Shown here: positions 25,665 through 34,894 of the stretch, piece after piece | Layout of the letters: every line of letters starts with the position of its first letter | Position numbering within the stretch: the first letter of the stretch is position 1 | Source of the DNA: D2472 sp964275585 | Lineage (GTDB): Bacteria; Pseudomonadota; Gammaproteobacteria; Magnimaribacterales; D2472 | DNA length: 64,000 bases | Reading direction: 5' to 3' | NCBI GenBank assembly: GCA_964275585.1 | Contig: CAXYCJ010000006.1 | Coordinates: 124,001 to 188,000 of the forward strand | Translations under genes and position numbers: made by a program | The notes under the pieces: model-generated | What the model was told of the DNA's origin: nothing | Seen by the model: the letters and a program-made list of their open reading frames with translations, nothing else | Database searches by the model: none

Positions 25665-28106
25665 ATGCTTGATACTAAGACGAAGAAACTTATCGCCTTA
25701 ATCTTTTTGGTTATAGATGTATCCGCACAAGAAGATTGGGTGAGATCAAATGCCTGTGAATACTCTAAATATGATAATGAAGCTCTTATTAATAGGCTTA
25801 TCAGACAAATGTCTATTGAAGAAAAAGTTGGTCAAGTTATTCAAGGTGACTTAGATTTTATTTCGCCTGAAGACGTGCGTAAATTTAAAATAGGTTCTGT
25901 TCTAAACGGAGGCAATACAGCCCCTCAAGGTAATAAATATAGCTCAGCGCAAGATTGGAAGAACTTGAGCAAAGAATTTTATAATGCTTCGCCCAAAGTC
26001 AGTGGTATTAAGATCCCTATTTTATGGGGTACAGATGCAGTTCATGGCCATAATAATATTATTGGAGCAACTTTATTTCCTCATAATATTGGTTTAGGAG
26101 CTACTGGTAATGCACCTTTAGTTACGAAAATTGGAGAAGCAATTGCGTTAGAGGTTTTATCGACTGGCGTTGTTTGGACATTTGCTCCAACGATTGCGGT
26201 TCCCCGTGATGATAGATGGGGGAGAACTTATGAAGGATTTTCTGAGGACCCTGAGCTAGTTTCACGCTTAGGCCAAGCTTTAATTTTTGGTTTACAAGGC
26301 AAGAATAAAACTTTTTTAGATAACAACCATGTACTTGCAACTGCAAAACACTTTATTGGAGACGGCGGTACATTCAGAGGGATAGATCAGGGCGATACTA
26401 AGATTTCGGAAGATGAATTGAGAAATATTCACGGATACCCATACTTTTCTGCTTTAGATGCATGCTCCCAAACTGTCATGGCTAGCTTTAATTCTTGGAA
26501 CGGGGAGAAGATGCATAGCAATGAAAATCTTTTGACATTAATCCTAAAAAATAACATGGAGTTTGATGGGTTCGTAGTGGGAGATTGGAATGGTCATGGC
26601 CAAGTTCAAAACTGTACAAATGATCAATGCGCTCAATCATTTAATGCTGGCGTGGACATGTTTATGGTACCTGAGGACTGGAGAGGTTTATTAAAAAACA
26701 CTATCACGCAAGTTAGGTCTGGGGAGATACCCATAGAAAGATTAAATGACGCTGTAAAAAGAATTTTGACTGTTAAGTCTCGCATAGGGCTTCTTAACGG
26801 AAGGGTGCCTCACGCATTTCAGCAAAATTTTCTTGGACACCCCGATCATATTTCTTTAGCAAGACAAGCTGTCAGAGAATCTTTAGTGTTACTAAAAAAT
26901 AATTCAAATATTTTACCCTTAAATCCAAAAAAGCATATTGGTATTATAGGAGAGGCTGCAAATAAAATTTCTTCTCAAACAGGTGGCTGGACTATTACTT
27001 GGCAAGGCAGAGATAATCAAAATGAAGATTTTAAAAATACGAGGACTATTTATCAGTCCATAGAAAATTTTGTTATTGCCTCTGGTGGGACGATTGAATT
27101 CTCTGAAAATGGAAAATTTCTTAAGACTCCTGACTTTGTTATTGGAGTTTTTGGAGAAGAGCCTTATGCCGAAATGCTAGGTGATTTAAAGAATATTACG
27201 TTTATGGCTACAGACCCAAGATACTTAACACAATTAGAATCTTTGTCAGCCCAAGAGATACCTACTATAAGTATATTTCTTTCAGGGAGACCCTTGGAAG
27301 TTAATAGATATATTAATGCTTCTGATGCTTTTGTAGCAGCTTGGCTTCCAGGAACAGCGGTTGAGGGCATAGCAGATGTCATTTTCACAAAGAATAATGC
27401 AATTCAGAATAATTTCTTGGGCAAGCTATCCTTTTCATGGCCAAAACATAAGAGTCAATCAGTATTGAATTTTCAGGATGTTAATTATGATCCTTTGTTC
27501 CCTTTTGGTTATGGATTGGATTATGCATCTAATGTGACTGTAGCCAAGATAGCAATTGATAATGATTATCAAATTCTTGATCAGGTAAATATTTTTCTTG
27601 GAGCAGCGTTAAGCCCTGGGAAGGAATTTATTTTGAGCGATGAATTAGTTGAGCTGGTTCAATTAGATGATTTTATAAGCCAAAATGAACAAGTAAAGAT
27701 TTCTAGATTTGACTACCTTAGACAAGATGATGCGAAGAATATTACTTTTAACCTAAACCATTCACTAAATGCTTTTGGGGTTTCTGCCAAGACATCCATT
27801 GACATTACTTCTATGAAATCTCCCTTTTATGAAATTATTATAAGAGTGAATGATCCATCTCAATCAAAGTTATATTTTAATGTTGGATGCGGGGATGATT
27901 GCCAAGGAAATGTACCCCTACCAACAGAATCTCTTAAAGTCTGGACTTCATTAAATGTCCCAGTCTCTTGTTTGATAAAAGATGGATTAAATCACTCAAG
28001 CATTCAAGCAAGAAGTGTCTTTGTCAGCCCCGACCCTATAAGTTTTGATCTTCATTCCGTAATTATTAAAGATGGCCCAATGGAGGGAGTACAAGTGAAC
28101 TGTTAA
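25665..28106 (+). CDS. Exported glycoside hydrolase family 3 beta-glucosidase
   Basis: 813 residues with a short signal peptide (to about residue 22) and a good AGGAGA ribosome site. The GH3 barrel shows ILWGTDAVHGHNN, KHFIGDGGT (substrate Lys-His) and the nucleophile Asp307 in GFVVGDWNGHG; the second domain begins at SLVLLKNNSNILPL, and a C-terminal accessory domain of about 190 residues follows. It resembles exo-1,3/1,4-beta-glucosidases (ExoP/CelD-like) that release glucose from laminarin or cello-oligosaccharides. As the last gene of the LacI-controlled operon it should feed the symporter and glucokinase. Confidence 0.88.
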   Translation: MLDTKTKKLIALIFLVIDVSAQEDWVRSNACEYSKYDNEALINRLIRQMSIEEKVGQVIQGDLDFISPEDVRKFKIGSVLNGGNTAPQGNKYSSAQDWKNLSKEFYNASPKVSGIKIPILWGTDAVHGHNNIIGATLFPHNIGLGATGNAPLVTKIGEAIALEVLSTGVVWTFAPTIAVPRDDRWGRTYEGFSEDPELVSRLGQALIFGLQGKNKTFLDNNHVLATAKHFIGDGGTFRGIDQGDTKISEDELRNIHGYPYFSALDACSQTVMASFNSWNGEKMHSNENLLTLILKNNMEFDGFVVGDWNGHGQVQNCTNDQCAQSFNAGVDMFMVPEDWRGLLKNTITQVRSGEIPIERLNDAVKRILTVKSRIGLLNGRVPHAFQQNFLGHPDHISLARQAVRESLVLLKNNSNILPLNPKKHIGIIGEAANKISSQTGGWTITWQGRDNQNEDFKNTRTIYQSIENFVIASGGTIEFSENGKFLKTPDFVIGVFGEEPYAEMLGDLKNITFMATDPRYLTQLESLSAQEIPTISIFLSGRPLEVNRYINASDAFVAAWLPGTAVEGIADVIFTKNNAIQNNFLGKLSFSWPKHKSQSVLNFQDVNYDPLFPFGYGLDYASNVTVAKIAIDNDYQILDQVNIFLGAALSPGKEFILSDELVELVQLDDFISQNEQVKISRFDYLRQDDAKNITFNLNHSLNAFGVSAKTSIDITSMKSPFYEIIIRVNDPSQSKLYFNVGCGDDCQGNVPLPTESLKVWTSLNVPVSCLIKDGLNHSSIQARSVFVSPDPISFDLHSVIIKDGPMEGVQVNC

Positions 28107-28115
28107 ATAAAGTAT

Positions 28116-30281
28116 TTATTTAGCTGCATTGGAGAAGTATTGAAATTTTAAATAGATTTGAGAGGTTTCTAATCTTAAGTTTTCGCTAAAAGGATTAGGT
28201 TTTTCATAGTATTGAGTTCCACCTGCATAAAAAATAGTATAAGGATTAGGTTTCCATTGAATAAGGGTTTCTAGGTAGTAATTATCACTAAAATCATTTT
28301 TTTCTAGAATTAACCTTGTTGAGAGAGCATTATCAAATTGGTAATCTAGTTCGAACCGATTGATTTCACCAGCGTAAAAATTTTCTTTTGTAAGTTTATT
28401 GATTAGCTCAGTATAGCGATGATCAAATGTAATTTTAAAATTATCTGAAAACCTCAATGTATTTCTTAGCTGGTATTCTTTGCTGTCACCAATCTGAGGA
28501 TTGGCAACATTATATGCAATTGCCTCCCCAGATTCGATCTTCAATTTAATAAAGTAGCTCTCAGTTGGATGATAGCTACTTCTTATTTCAAACTCTCTTT
28601 GCTGACCAAAGACCTGATCTTTATATACTTCACTTGGCTTAAGTTTCCACTCAGCAGAAATATTGAAATTAAAACTAGTATCAATGTTCGCCTCTATTTT
28701 ATAAAATTCTTTTGTTTTTCGGCCCTGATAGTTAAATCTATTGTGATTCATTGTTGATAGATCTACTTGTCTAATAACTCCTTGGTTTCTAAAAATTCTT
28801 CCATACCAATAATTTTTTTCTTTATAACCGTTCTTACCTACGAATCCAACATGCGCTCGATACGTTGGCGAAACCTCTTTATATTTTATTCCAACCCTCA
28901 TTCCATCAGTAGCTTTTCGAAACCGAATATTCTGTGCAGTCCCGGAAAAGCTTTCTCCATCCATCGCATAGGTTCTGCCAGCAAAAGTATCAGTGGTATC
29001 AAAAAAATTAATTTTACCTTCTTGTGTATTGCTTTTAGCAAAGTTCATATCAAAGATATAGTCATCCCAAAAATTAATCATGCTATCAAGCTCGACAAGT
29101 GAGCCAGATCCACCCTGGTGGTAATCTCTATTTGTTAAAATTAAGCCAATGTGTGAATTGGTAGGTAAATTTCTTTTTATCCGACCTATTGAAACCTTGC
29201 TTTTGCCAGCATTTGCTGAGTAAGACTTATATTCTCCAGCAGCTAAGTATGGAGAGTTAGAGTCAGTAGCTTGCATAAAATATGAAGAAGTCTTGTCGCC
29301 TTGATTGATATATTTTATTGCACCAATCGGATCGCTTATAGATCTAGTATAGACACTTTGAATATCAGATTTTAATAATTCTGCACCTTCAAGAAAAAAA
29401 GTTCTTTTTTCTGGGTATGAAACAGCAAAAGTTTCATTAGCCATAATCACAGGAACATCAGATTCTATTTGAGAGAAGTCAGGATTAATCGTGTATTCAA
29501 TCGATGAAGATTTACTTAAATCATATAAGCCACTTATTCCTATTTCATAATCAGGATTTTGAAATTTTAAATCTTTCTTAGGTCTATCACCGCTCTGATT
29601 TAAAAAAATATATGGATATAAGTAATTTCTATTTATTTCTAGAGGAGAGCCCAATACAACTTCTTCATCTACTTGGCAGGCATAACACATTTCTCTAGGC
29701 ATGTTTTTAAACGAAGCGAAAACAGTCTCTAAACCAGCTTCAAAGGATTTTCTAATGAAGCCTATCTTCCATTTTTGAATATCTGCTTTTGGAAACTGCA
29801 GTTCTGCAAATGGAATTGCTAGTTCAGCTGAATAGCCATCTTCTTGAAAGGAGGTTGCGGATTGAAATAATACATTCCATGAGTCATCAGGTTCTGCGCT
29901 TGAGATATGCTTTTCATCTAACTGAGATCCCAGTGCATTCACTCCTACCAATATTCCATATCTTCCATCAGAATATGGATCTGCCATTAATGCTACATAA
30001 TCCTCACGCCACGATGAATCTCTATTTCTAAGAGTGGCGCGAATTTTTTCAGGATTCCCATAGGCCTTGAAGCCTATGTATAGATATTTTTCATCATATT
30101 TTAGATAAGCAGTGGTTTTAAGTTTTGCTGGTGTATTCCTTGAAGGTCTCACCTCATATTCTAGATCAAAAATCTGAGCATCATCCCATTCTGCAGGTGA
30201 CAGCTTTCCATCAATAGCTACCGCATAAGCATTGCTAGAAAATGAGATAAAAAAATAAAAAAGTAGCTGCCAACTCTTCAC
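28116..30281 (-). CDS. CBM9-like / DUF5916 outer-membrane protein
   Basis: 721 residues. After a signal peptide of about 20 residues comes a CBM9-like domain (IDGKLSPAEWDDA, YLYIGFKAYG) to about residue 200, and then the DUF5916 region with the typical NPDFSQIESD and YPEKRTFFLEGAELL. The rest is rich in alternating aromatic and charged strands, as in a beta barrel, and ends in a strand before the tail FSNAAK. Members are found near carbohydrate-use genes and are thought to sit in the outer membrane; the biochemical role is not known. It converges on the GH3 gene, with 9 bp between the stops, and has its own promoter region upstream. Confidence 0.8.
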   Translation of the reverse strand: MKSWQLLFYFFISFSSNAYAVAIDGKLSPAEWDDAQIFDLEYEVRPSRNTPAKLKTTAYLKYDEKYLYIGFKAYGNPEKIRATLRNRDSSWREDYVALMADPYSDGRYGILVGVNALGSQLDEKHISSAEPDDSWNVLFQSATSFQEDGYSAELAIPFAELQFPKADIQKWKIGFIRKSFEAGLETVFASFKNMPREMCYACQVDEEVVLGSPLEINRNYLYPYIFLNQSGDRPKKDLKFQNPDYEIGISGLYDLSKSSSIEYTINPDFSQIESDVPVIMANETFAVSYPEKRTFFLEGAELLKSDIQSVYTRSISDPIGAIKYINQGDKTSSYFMQATDSNSPYLAAGEYKSYSANAGKSKVSIGRIKRNLPTNSHIGLILTNRDYHQGGSGSLVELDSMINFWDDYIFDMNFAKSNTQEGKINFFDTTDTFAGRTYAMDGESFSGTAQNIRFRKATDGMRVGIKYKEVSPTYRAHVGFVGKNGYKEKNYWYGRIFRNQGVIRQVDLSTMNHNRFNYQGRKTKEFYKIEANIDTSFNFNISAEWKLKPSEVYKDQVFGQQREFEIRSSYHPTESYFIKLKIESGEAIAYNVANPQIGDSKEYQLRNTLRFSDNFKITFDHRYTELINKLTKENFYAGEINRFELDYQFDNALSTRLILEKNDFSDNYYLETLIQWKPNPYTIFYAGGTQYYEKPNPFSENLRLETSQIYLKFQYFSNAAK

Positions 30282-30440
30282 AAAATATTCCTCAATATGG
30301 CTGTAGACCCCTTAAAATATGAGAAGCCTGTTTAAGCACGCTATTTTAGGAGATTAATTGTTCTTATAGTACGAAATAGGTCAAATAATTTAAAAAATTT
30401 AATAGGAAATTGATCTGATTTGGGTATAATCAATTCCATT

Positions 30441-30644
30441 ATGGCAGATAGTAAAAAAAAACAAACCAAGGTTTACCTAATTCCAGAGAGCGAATCACGT
30501 GATAGCCATACCTATCATTACCTTGCCATAAAAACTAAAAAACTAGTTATTGAGAATCAAAAGTTGAGATTAAAAAAATTCAATCCTGCAAAACAAGTGC
30601 ATGAGTGGTTTGTTGAAGCTAAGCTCCCCCCTCATAGTAAATAA
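30441..30644 (+). CDS. rpmG: Divergent large-subunit ribosomal protein bL33
   Basis: 67 residues from the ATG at 30441. The C-terminal KLRLKKFNPAKQVHEWFVEAKL aligns with the E. coli L33 end (KLELKKFDP...H...EAK), with about half of the residues equal, and HTYHYLAIKTKK aligns with GHFYTTTKNKR. It lacks the CXXC pairs, so it would be the zinc-free type. It is longer than usual: an insertion (PESESRDS) precedes the first strand and the tail extends beyond EAK. It is not next to rpmB, its usual partner. A TATAAT at 30425-30430 gives a very short leader. It may be the only L33 or a paralogue; that cannot be told from this window. Confidence 0.6.
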   Translation: MADSKKKQTKVYLIPESESRDSHTYHYLAIKTKKLVIENQKLRLKKFNPAKQVHEWFVEAKLPPHSK

Positions 30645-30650
30645 ATTTAA

Positions 30651-31793
30651 TTATTTTTTTTGTTTCTGGGTTTCATCCCTGTGTTTTTTTAGATATGACA
30701 TGAAAGGTGTTCCACCTGTACCAGTAATTGTTGATCCACCCCGGCCAAATGGATTCTTTATTTGAGCCTGTTTATGAATATAGGTTCCAGCATACTCAAG
30801 ATGCATGGATCTAAAGATTCGAATTTCTTCTAAGCATGCATTATAAGAGTCTGTTAATTGCTGAGAATCCATGATGATTTTTTTAACCTGTGAGTTTTTT
30901 TCAAGAGTAGAGATAAATTCCCTATGCTTGGGGGGCATGTAGTCTCTCATTTCGTTAAGATAATGCCGCAAATGATCTTTTGTGTGAGTTATCTGTAAAG
31001 CTCCATCAAGCGAAGGAATAATGCTACTTTGAGCTCCTGTCTCACCTCTGTAAAATTGAGGCTGGTTTTCAAATTCACCCATATAAATTAAACCATTTTT
31101 TAAATCAGGATTATCCTTGGTACCAAATATAAATGGTCTAACTCTGTGATAGTAGATATAGGGATCACATTTTTCAGGCATTCTCGCAAATATTGAATTT
31201 ACTTTTTTCATAGAATTCATAACTTGAATCAAAAGTTGAGAGATATTTTTTTCTGAGGAGGAGCTATCACAGCTCACAATTTCTGAGCAAGCTTGGATTG
31301 CTTCAGCAGCAGCATTTTCTATGCATACATGGATAGTTACAAACCAATCTTCATCAACCCCACCTAGAAAATTGTTAATTAAACCAACATTTTCTAAGGA
31401 AATAGGTTTATCAGGATCTACAAGAAACCAGTTATCAAGGCAATAACTTGCGTAGCTCAAGATAGGGGGTCTTCCTTGACGTTCAGCAGCTTTAACCCAT
31501 GGAGTTGCAATTGCCTCAGGCAGTTTATCGTTTGGATTTTTATCACCCCAAATATATGCATGGGCAATAAAGCTGAGATGAGACATAGCAAGCTTTAAAT
31601 CTTTACTCACTTGATTAATTAGCAGCTCGTCAATGGAAAGATCTTTGGCAGATAATTTTTTGATAGTAGTTTGAACCTGTCCTGTTAACAATAGCTTTGG
31701 AAGATTTGTACAAATTTCCTGAATTCTTGAACAAGAATCAGAATTAATAGAATAATTTTTGGCAGGTGCGTTGCTAGGAAGAAATCCCTTCAT
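30651..31793 (-). CDS. Indoleamine 2,3-dioxygenase-like heme enzyme
   Basis: 380 residues, close to the family's usual length. The C-terminal half has the IDO pattern: FYRGETGAQSSIIPSLDGAL, the proximal heme His in RSMHLEYAGTYI (about residue 330) and GTGGTPFMSYLK at the flexible loop. The N-terminal half has LSFIAHAYIWGD and GRPPILSYASYCLDNW from the small domain. The reaction is oxygen insertion into tryptophan to give N-formylkynurenine, or a related indole. The next gene on the same strand, 57 bp upstream, is a CinA-NMNAT fusion, which suggests a link to NAD metabolism. Kynureninase and formamidase are not in the window. Confidence 0.85.
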   Translation of the reverse strand: MKGFLPSNAPAKNYSINSDSCSRIQEICTNLPKLLLTGQVQTTIKKLSAKDLSIDELLINQVSKDLKLAMSHLSFIAHAYIWGDKNPNDKLPEAIATPWVKAAERQGRPPILSYASYCLDNWFLVDPDKPISLENVGLINNFLGGVDEDWFVTIHVCIENAAAEAIQACSEIVSCDSSSSEKNISQLLIQVMNSMKKVNSIFARMPEKCDPYIYYHRVRPFIFGTKDNPDLKNGLIYMGEFENQPQFYRGETGAQSSIIPSLDGALQITHTKDHLRHYLNEMRDYMPPKHREFISTLEKNSQVKKIIMDSQQLTDSYNACLEEIRIFRSMHLEYAGTYIHKQAQIKNPFGRGGSTITGTGGTPFMSYLKKHRDETQKQKK

Positions 31794-31850
31794 AAAAAAA
31801 CCAGTTTTATATGTTTAATTTTTTTACAGTATACCTAGTTTAAACATAGA

Positions 31851-32957
31851 TTAGTCTTGTTCTTTTCGCAGAACAGTGGAAGAGATATCATCTCTAAAGA
31901 CTTCCTCTCCAAAACCGGTAAAGCGGTTTTCAATATGCCCGGGTATTGCTATGGATCTCAAGTCAATAAAATGAGATTTTATTTTTCTTCCAAATACTAA
32001 AAAATTAATATTGTGGCTATTAAATAGATCTAATTGATCCATCATATCTGCTCGATTGAGATAAAATTTTTCATCTAAAATCCTAGTTAAAGTATCGGTA
32101 CCAATAATAAATACTGAATTTGGAAATAGAGCAGCTTTATCACTAAATTTCCCAGCTTTTGTTAGCACCCAGTCCTGATGCCCATGAAACTGAGACAAGG
32201 TTCGCTTAATTTCATGATAACTAAGAGGGGGCTTGTCTGCATTTTGAATACATATTTCATAGACAAGGCCTAAACCGGTTTTACTTTCTGCTAGTTTACC
32301 CATCTCCTTGTGCCCAGAATGGAACGGATTGAATGACCCAGGAAAAATTAGCTCTGGCATTCGTGAGGACGAGGCATCAAAATTTATTTCATTATCTACT
32401 AATTTTATCCAATTTTTCTTAGCTTGAACGATCTCCACTTTTAAGCTCTCAGTTTCTTCAAGTAATTCAGTTTTGATATCACATGCTTCAGCAAGAGAGT
32501 TAATAACATAATTTGTTACAATTGCTTCTTCGCTTGCTCTTGATAGCTCTCCTTTAACAAAAGAGTACGCAAAGCTTTTTGAATATTTATGAGTTTGAAT
32601 GGCTATGAAAAATTTATGCTCTCCTTTCTTAGAATAATTTGTCGCAAGAGAGGCAGTGACAGCAATTCCTAATAAATTTTTTGGATGATTCATTGGATCA
32701 ATTTGCTTTGCAGCACTGTAAGCTTTGGCAGCCATACTAAGGGTGGTGTCCATGCTGCAATAATGATCAGGTTGCCTTAATAGATAGTGGTCAAGAGATT
32801 CTTTTGCATATGGTACATACGCCTCCAATACAGATTTACTGGCTCCAGGTATCCTCAATATCTCAGATATTGCATTTGTTCCTCCGCCACTAGAAACAAT
32901 AACAAATCTATAAGAAGAATTATGAATTTGATTTATTGTATTTGTATGATCAGACAT
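31851..32957 (-). CDS. CinA-like (NMN deamidase) domain fused to a NadD/NMNAT-like nucleotidyltransferase
   Basis: 368 residues in two parts. Residues 15-165 match the CinA C-terminal domain: VSSGGGTNAISEIL with PGASKSVLEAYVPYAKESL and GIAVTASLATNYSKKGEHK. Residues 200-368 are a nucleotidyltransferase with GSFNPFHSGH (His213 and His216 of the HxGH motif) and the later FIIGTDTLTRIL segment. CinA-type domains turn NMN into nicotinate mononucleotide and NadD-type domains adenylylate it, so the fusion could run two consecutive steps of NAD salvage. The ISSTVLRKEQD end retains the SSTxxR pattern of the family. The combined function is inferred. Confidence 0.75.
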   Translation of the reverse strand: MSDHTNTINQIHNSSYRFVIVSSGGGTNAISEILRIPGASKSVLEAYVPYAKESLDHYLLRQPDHYCSMDTTLSMAAKAYSAAKQIDPMNHPKNLLGIAVTASLATNYSKKGEHKFFIAIQTHKYSKSFAYSFVKGELSRASEEAIVTNYVINSLAEACDIKTELLEETESLKVEIVQAKKNWIKLVDNEINFDASSSRMPELIFPGSFNPFHSGHKEMGKLAESKTGLGLVYEICIQNADKPPLSYHEIKRTLSQFHGHQDWVLTKAGKFSDKAALFPNSVFIIGTDTLTRILDEKFYLNRADMMDQLDLFNSHNINFLVFGRKIKSHFIDLRSIAIPGHIENRFTGFGEEVFRDDISSTVLRKEQD

Positions 32958-33010
32958 CTTAATTAATTGAAATTAACTGATTTATATTTTAAAGGCATAA
33001 TGAAAATACT

Positions 33011-34894
33011 GTGAACATAAATAAAGATTTTTTGTCTAAGACCCTTAAATATGCAAGTTTTCCTGTACTTGCCGCAACGCTTGTTCATATTACGGGAGAT
33101 GCTTCAATATTAACTAATTTACCCAAGCCTAAACTTGCTACTCTTGGTGAGACGCAGGGGTATCTAACAGATAAAGAAAGAGAGACTATTAAAAATATTG
33201 CAGTTGATCTTTTATTTCAGTTTTTTAATGATCAAGGGAAGAAAAAAATTTATGTTCCTAATGAGTCCGAACTTCATCAAATAATGAATTATATTGTTGG
33301 GGATAATGTCTCTCAAGAGTATGTACCAATGATGCTCCAAGAATTAGGCCTTTCTAATTTAGAGGATACATCTAGAGAGATCCCTCTTGATAAGCTCAAT
33401 ACAAATCTTCAGGTTTTGATAATAGGCGCAGGCATGTCTGGTATTCTAGCAGCCATAAAATTATCAGAACTAGGAATTCAATATAAGCTATATGAAAAAA
33501 GTGATGGGGTAGGGGGAACTTGGCATGATAATTCATACCCTGGATCTAGGGTTGATATTGCAAATCATTTTTATTCTTATTCTTTTGAAGAAAACCATAG
33601 ATGGTCAGAATACTTTTCACGTCAACCTGAGCTTAAAAAATATTTTGAAAGTTGTTTCGATAAATATGAATTAGAAAATAATACTTTATTTAATACTGAA
33701 GTTACCTCAATGCACTTTGATACTGAATCATCGCTCTGGACGGTAACCTCTCGTAAAGACAATGAAGATATATCTAAGAAATTTAATTTAATTATTTCAT
33801 GCGTTGGACAGCTCAATTATCCAAAAATACCTGAAATTAGTGGTTTAAAGAATTTTCAAGGTGATATTTTTCATTCGGCTCGATGGCCTAAGCAGGATTG
33901 CATTACTGGAAAAAAAGTAGCTGTTATAGGAGCTGGTGCTAGCGCGTTTCAAATTGTTCCTAGCATTGCTGATCATTGCAAGGAATTAACTATATTTCAG
34001 AGATCTGCGCCATGGATGTTTCCTAACCCTGACTATCACAAGAAAGTAGACGAGGGCAAGAAATGGTTGTTAGAGAACCTGCCTTGCTACTCTCGTTGGT
34101 ATCGTTTTTTATTATTTTGGCCTGGTTCTGACCAGTTATTAAATTCTTTAATTGTAGATCCAAAATGGTCAGCAGAGAATTATTCTATCAATAAAGAGAA
34201 TGAATTCATGAGGCAGATGTTTGTGGATGCAATGCTTGAACAGATTTCTGATAATTCCTTAATTGAAAAAGTTATTCCTGACTATCCCCCATTTGGAAAG
34301 CGTATGCTTCAAGACAACGGAGCATGGTTAGAAGCTCTCCATAAAAGTAATGTCAATCTTGTCACTGATAAAATTTCTCGTATAAGAATAAATGGTGTTG
34401 AAGTTAAAAATGAGTTACATGAATTTGATACTATTATTTTGGCAACTGGTTTTAGAGCGCAAGAATTCTTTTTTCCAATAAAAATTAATGGTGGTAGCGG
34501 AGACTTTCTAGACGAATATAAAGATTCTCCAGAATCATACCTGGGAATTACATTTAGCAATTTACCAAATTTTTTTGCAGCTTATGGCCCTGGTACAAAT
34601 TTAGCGCATGCGGGCAGCATTATCTTTAATTCTGAATGTCAGCTTCGATACATTTGCTCAGCAATTAAGTATCTTGTTAAACATGATCATAAACGAGTTA
34701 AAGTTCGTAAAGCTGTTGTTAAGCAATATCAGGAAGATCTCGAAGCTCGTCTTAGCAAGACTGTTTGGCAGCATCCAAGTGTTTCAAGCTGGTATCAAAA
34801 CTCAAATGGTAAGGTAGTTACTACTTCCCCTTGGAGATTGGTAGAATATTGGAACTGGACAAATAACTTTGATGCAAATGATTATGAATTTTAA
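33011..34894 (+). CDS. Flavin-containing Baeyer-Villiger monooxygenase
   Basis: 627 residues from a GTG start. The FAD site VLIIGAGMSGILAAIKL begins near residue 136, followed by GGTWHDNSYPGSRVD, the Baeyer-Villiger fingerprint FQGDIFHSARWP (near residue 281) and the NADPH site VAVIGAGASAFQI. The first 130 residues form an alpha-helical extension seen in some long-type enzymes. The reaction inserts oxygen beside a carbonyl, giving esters or lactones. It is divergent from the CinA fusion and its end overlaps the sulfatase gene. The alpha/beta hydrolase two genes on could open the product. Confidence 0.85.
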   Translation: MNINKDFLSKTLKYASFPVLAATLVHITGDASILTNLPKPKLATLGETQGYLTDKERETIKNIAVDLLFQFFNDQGKKKIYVPNESELHQIMNYIVGDNVSQEYVPMMLQELGLSNLEDTSREIPLDKLNTNLQVLIIGAGMSGILAAIKLSELGIQYKLYEKSDGVGGTWHDNSYPGSRVDIANHFYSYSFEENHRWSEYFSRQPELKKYFESCFDKYELENNTLFNTEVTSMHFDTESSLWTVTSRKDNEDISKKFNLIISCVGQLNYPKIPEISGLKNFQGDIFHSARWPKQDCITGKKVAVIGAGASAFQIVPSIADHCKELTIFQRSAPWMFPNPDYHKKVDEGKKWLLENLPCYSRWYRFLLFWPGSDQLLNSLIVDPKWSAENYSINKENEFMRQMFVDAMLEQISDNSLIEKVIPDYPPFGKRMLQDNGAWLEALHKSNVNLVTDKISRIRINGVEVKNELHEFDTIILATGFRAQEFFFPIKINGGSGDFLDEYKDSPESYLGITFSNLPNFFAAYGPGTNLAHAGSIIFNSECQLRYICSAIKYLVKHDHKRVKVRKAVVKQYQEDLEARLSKTVWQHPSVSSWYQNSNGKVVTTSPWRLVEYWNWTNNFDANDYEF

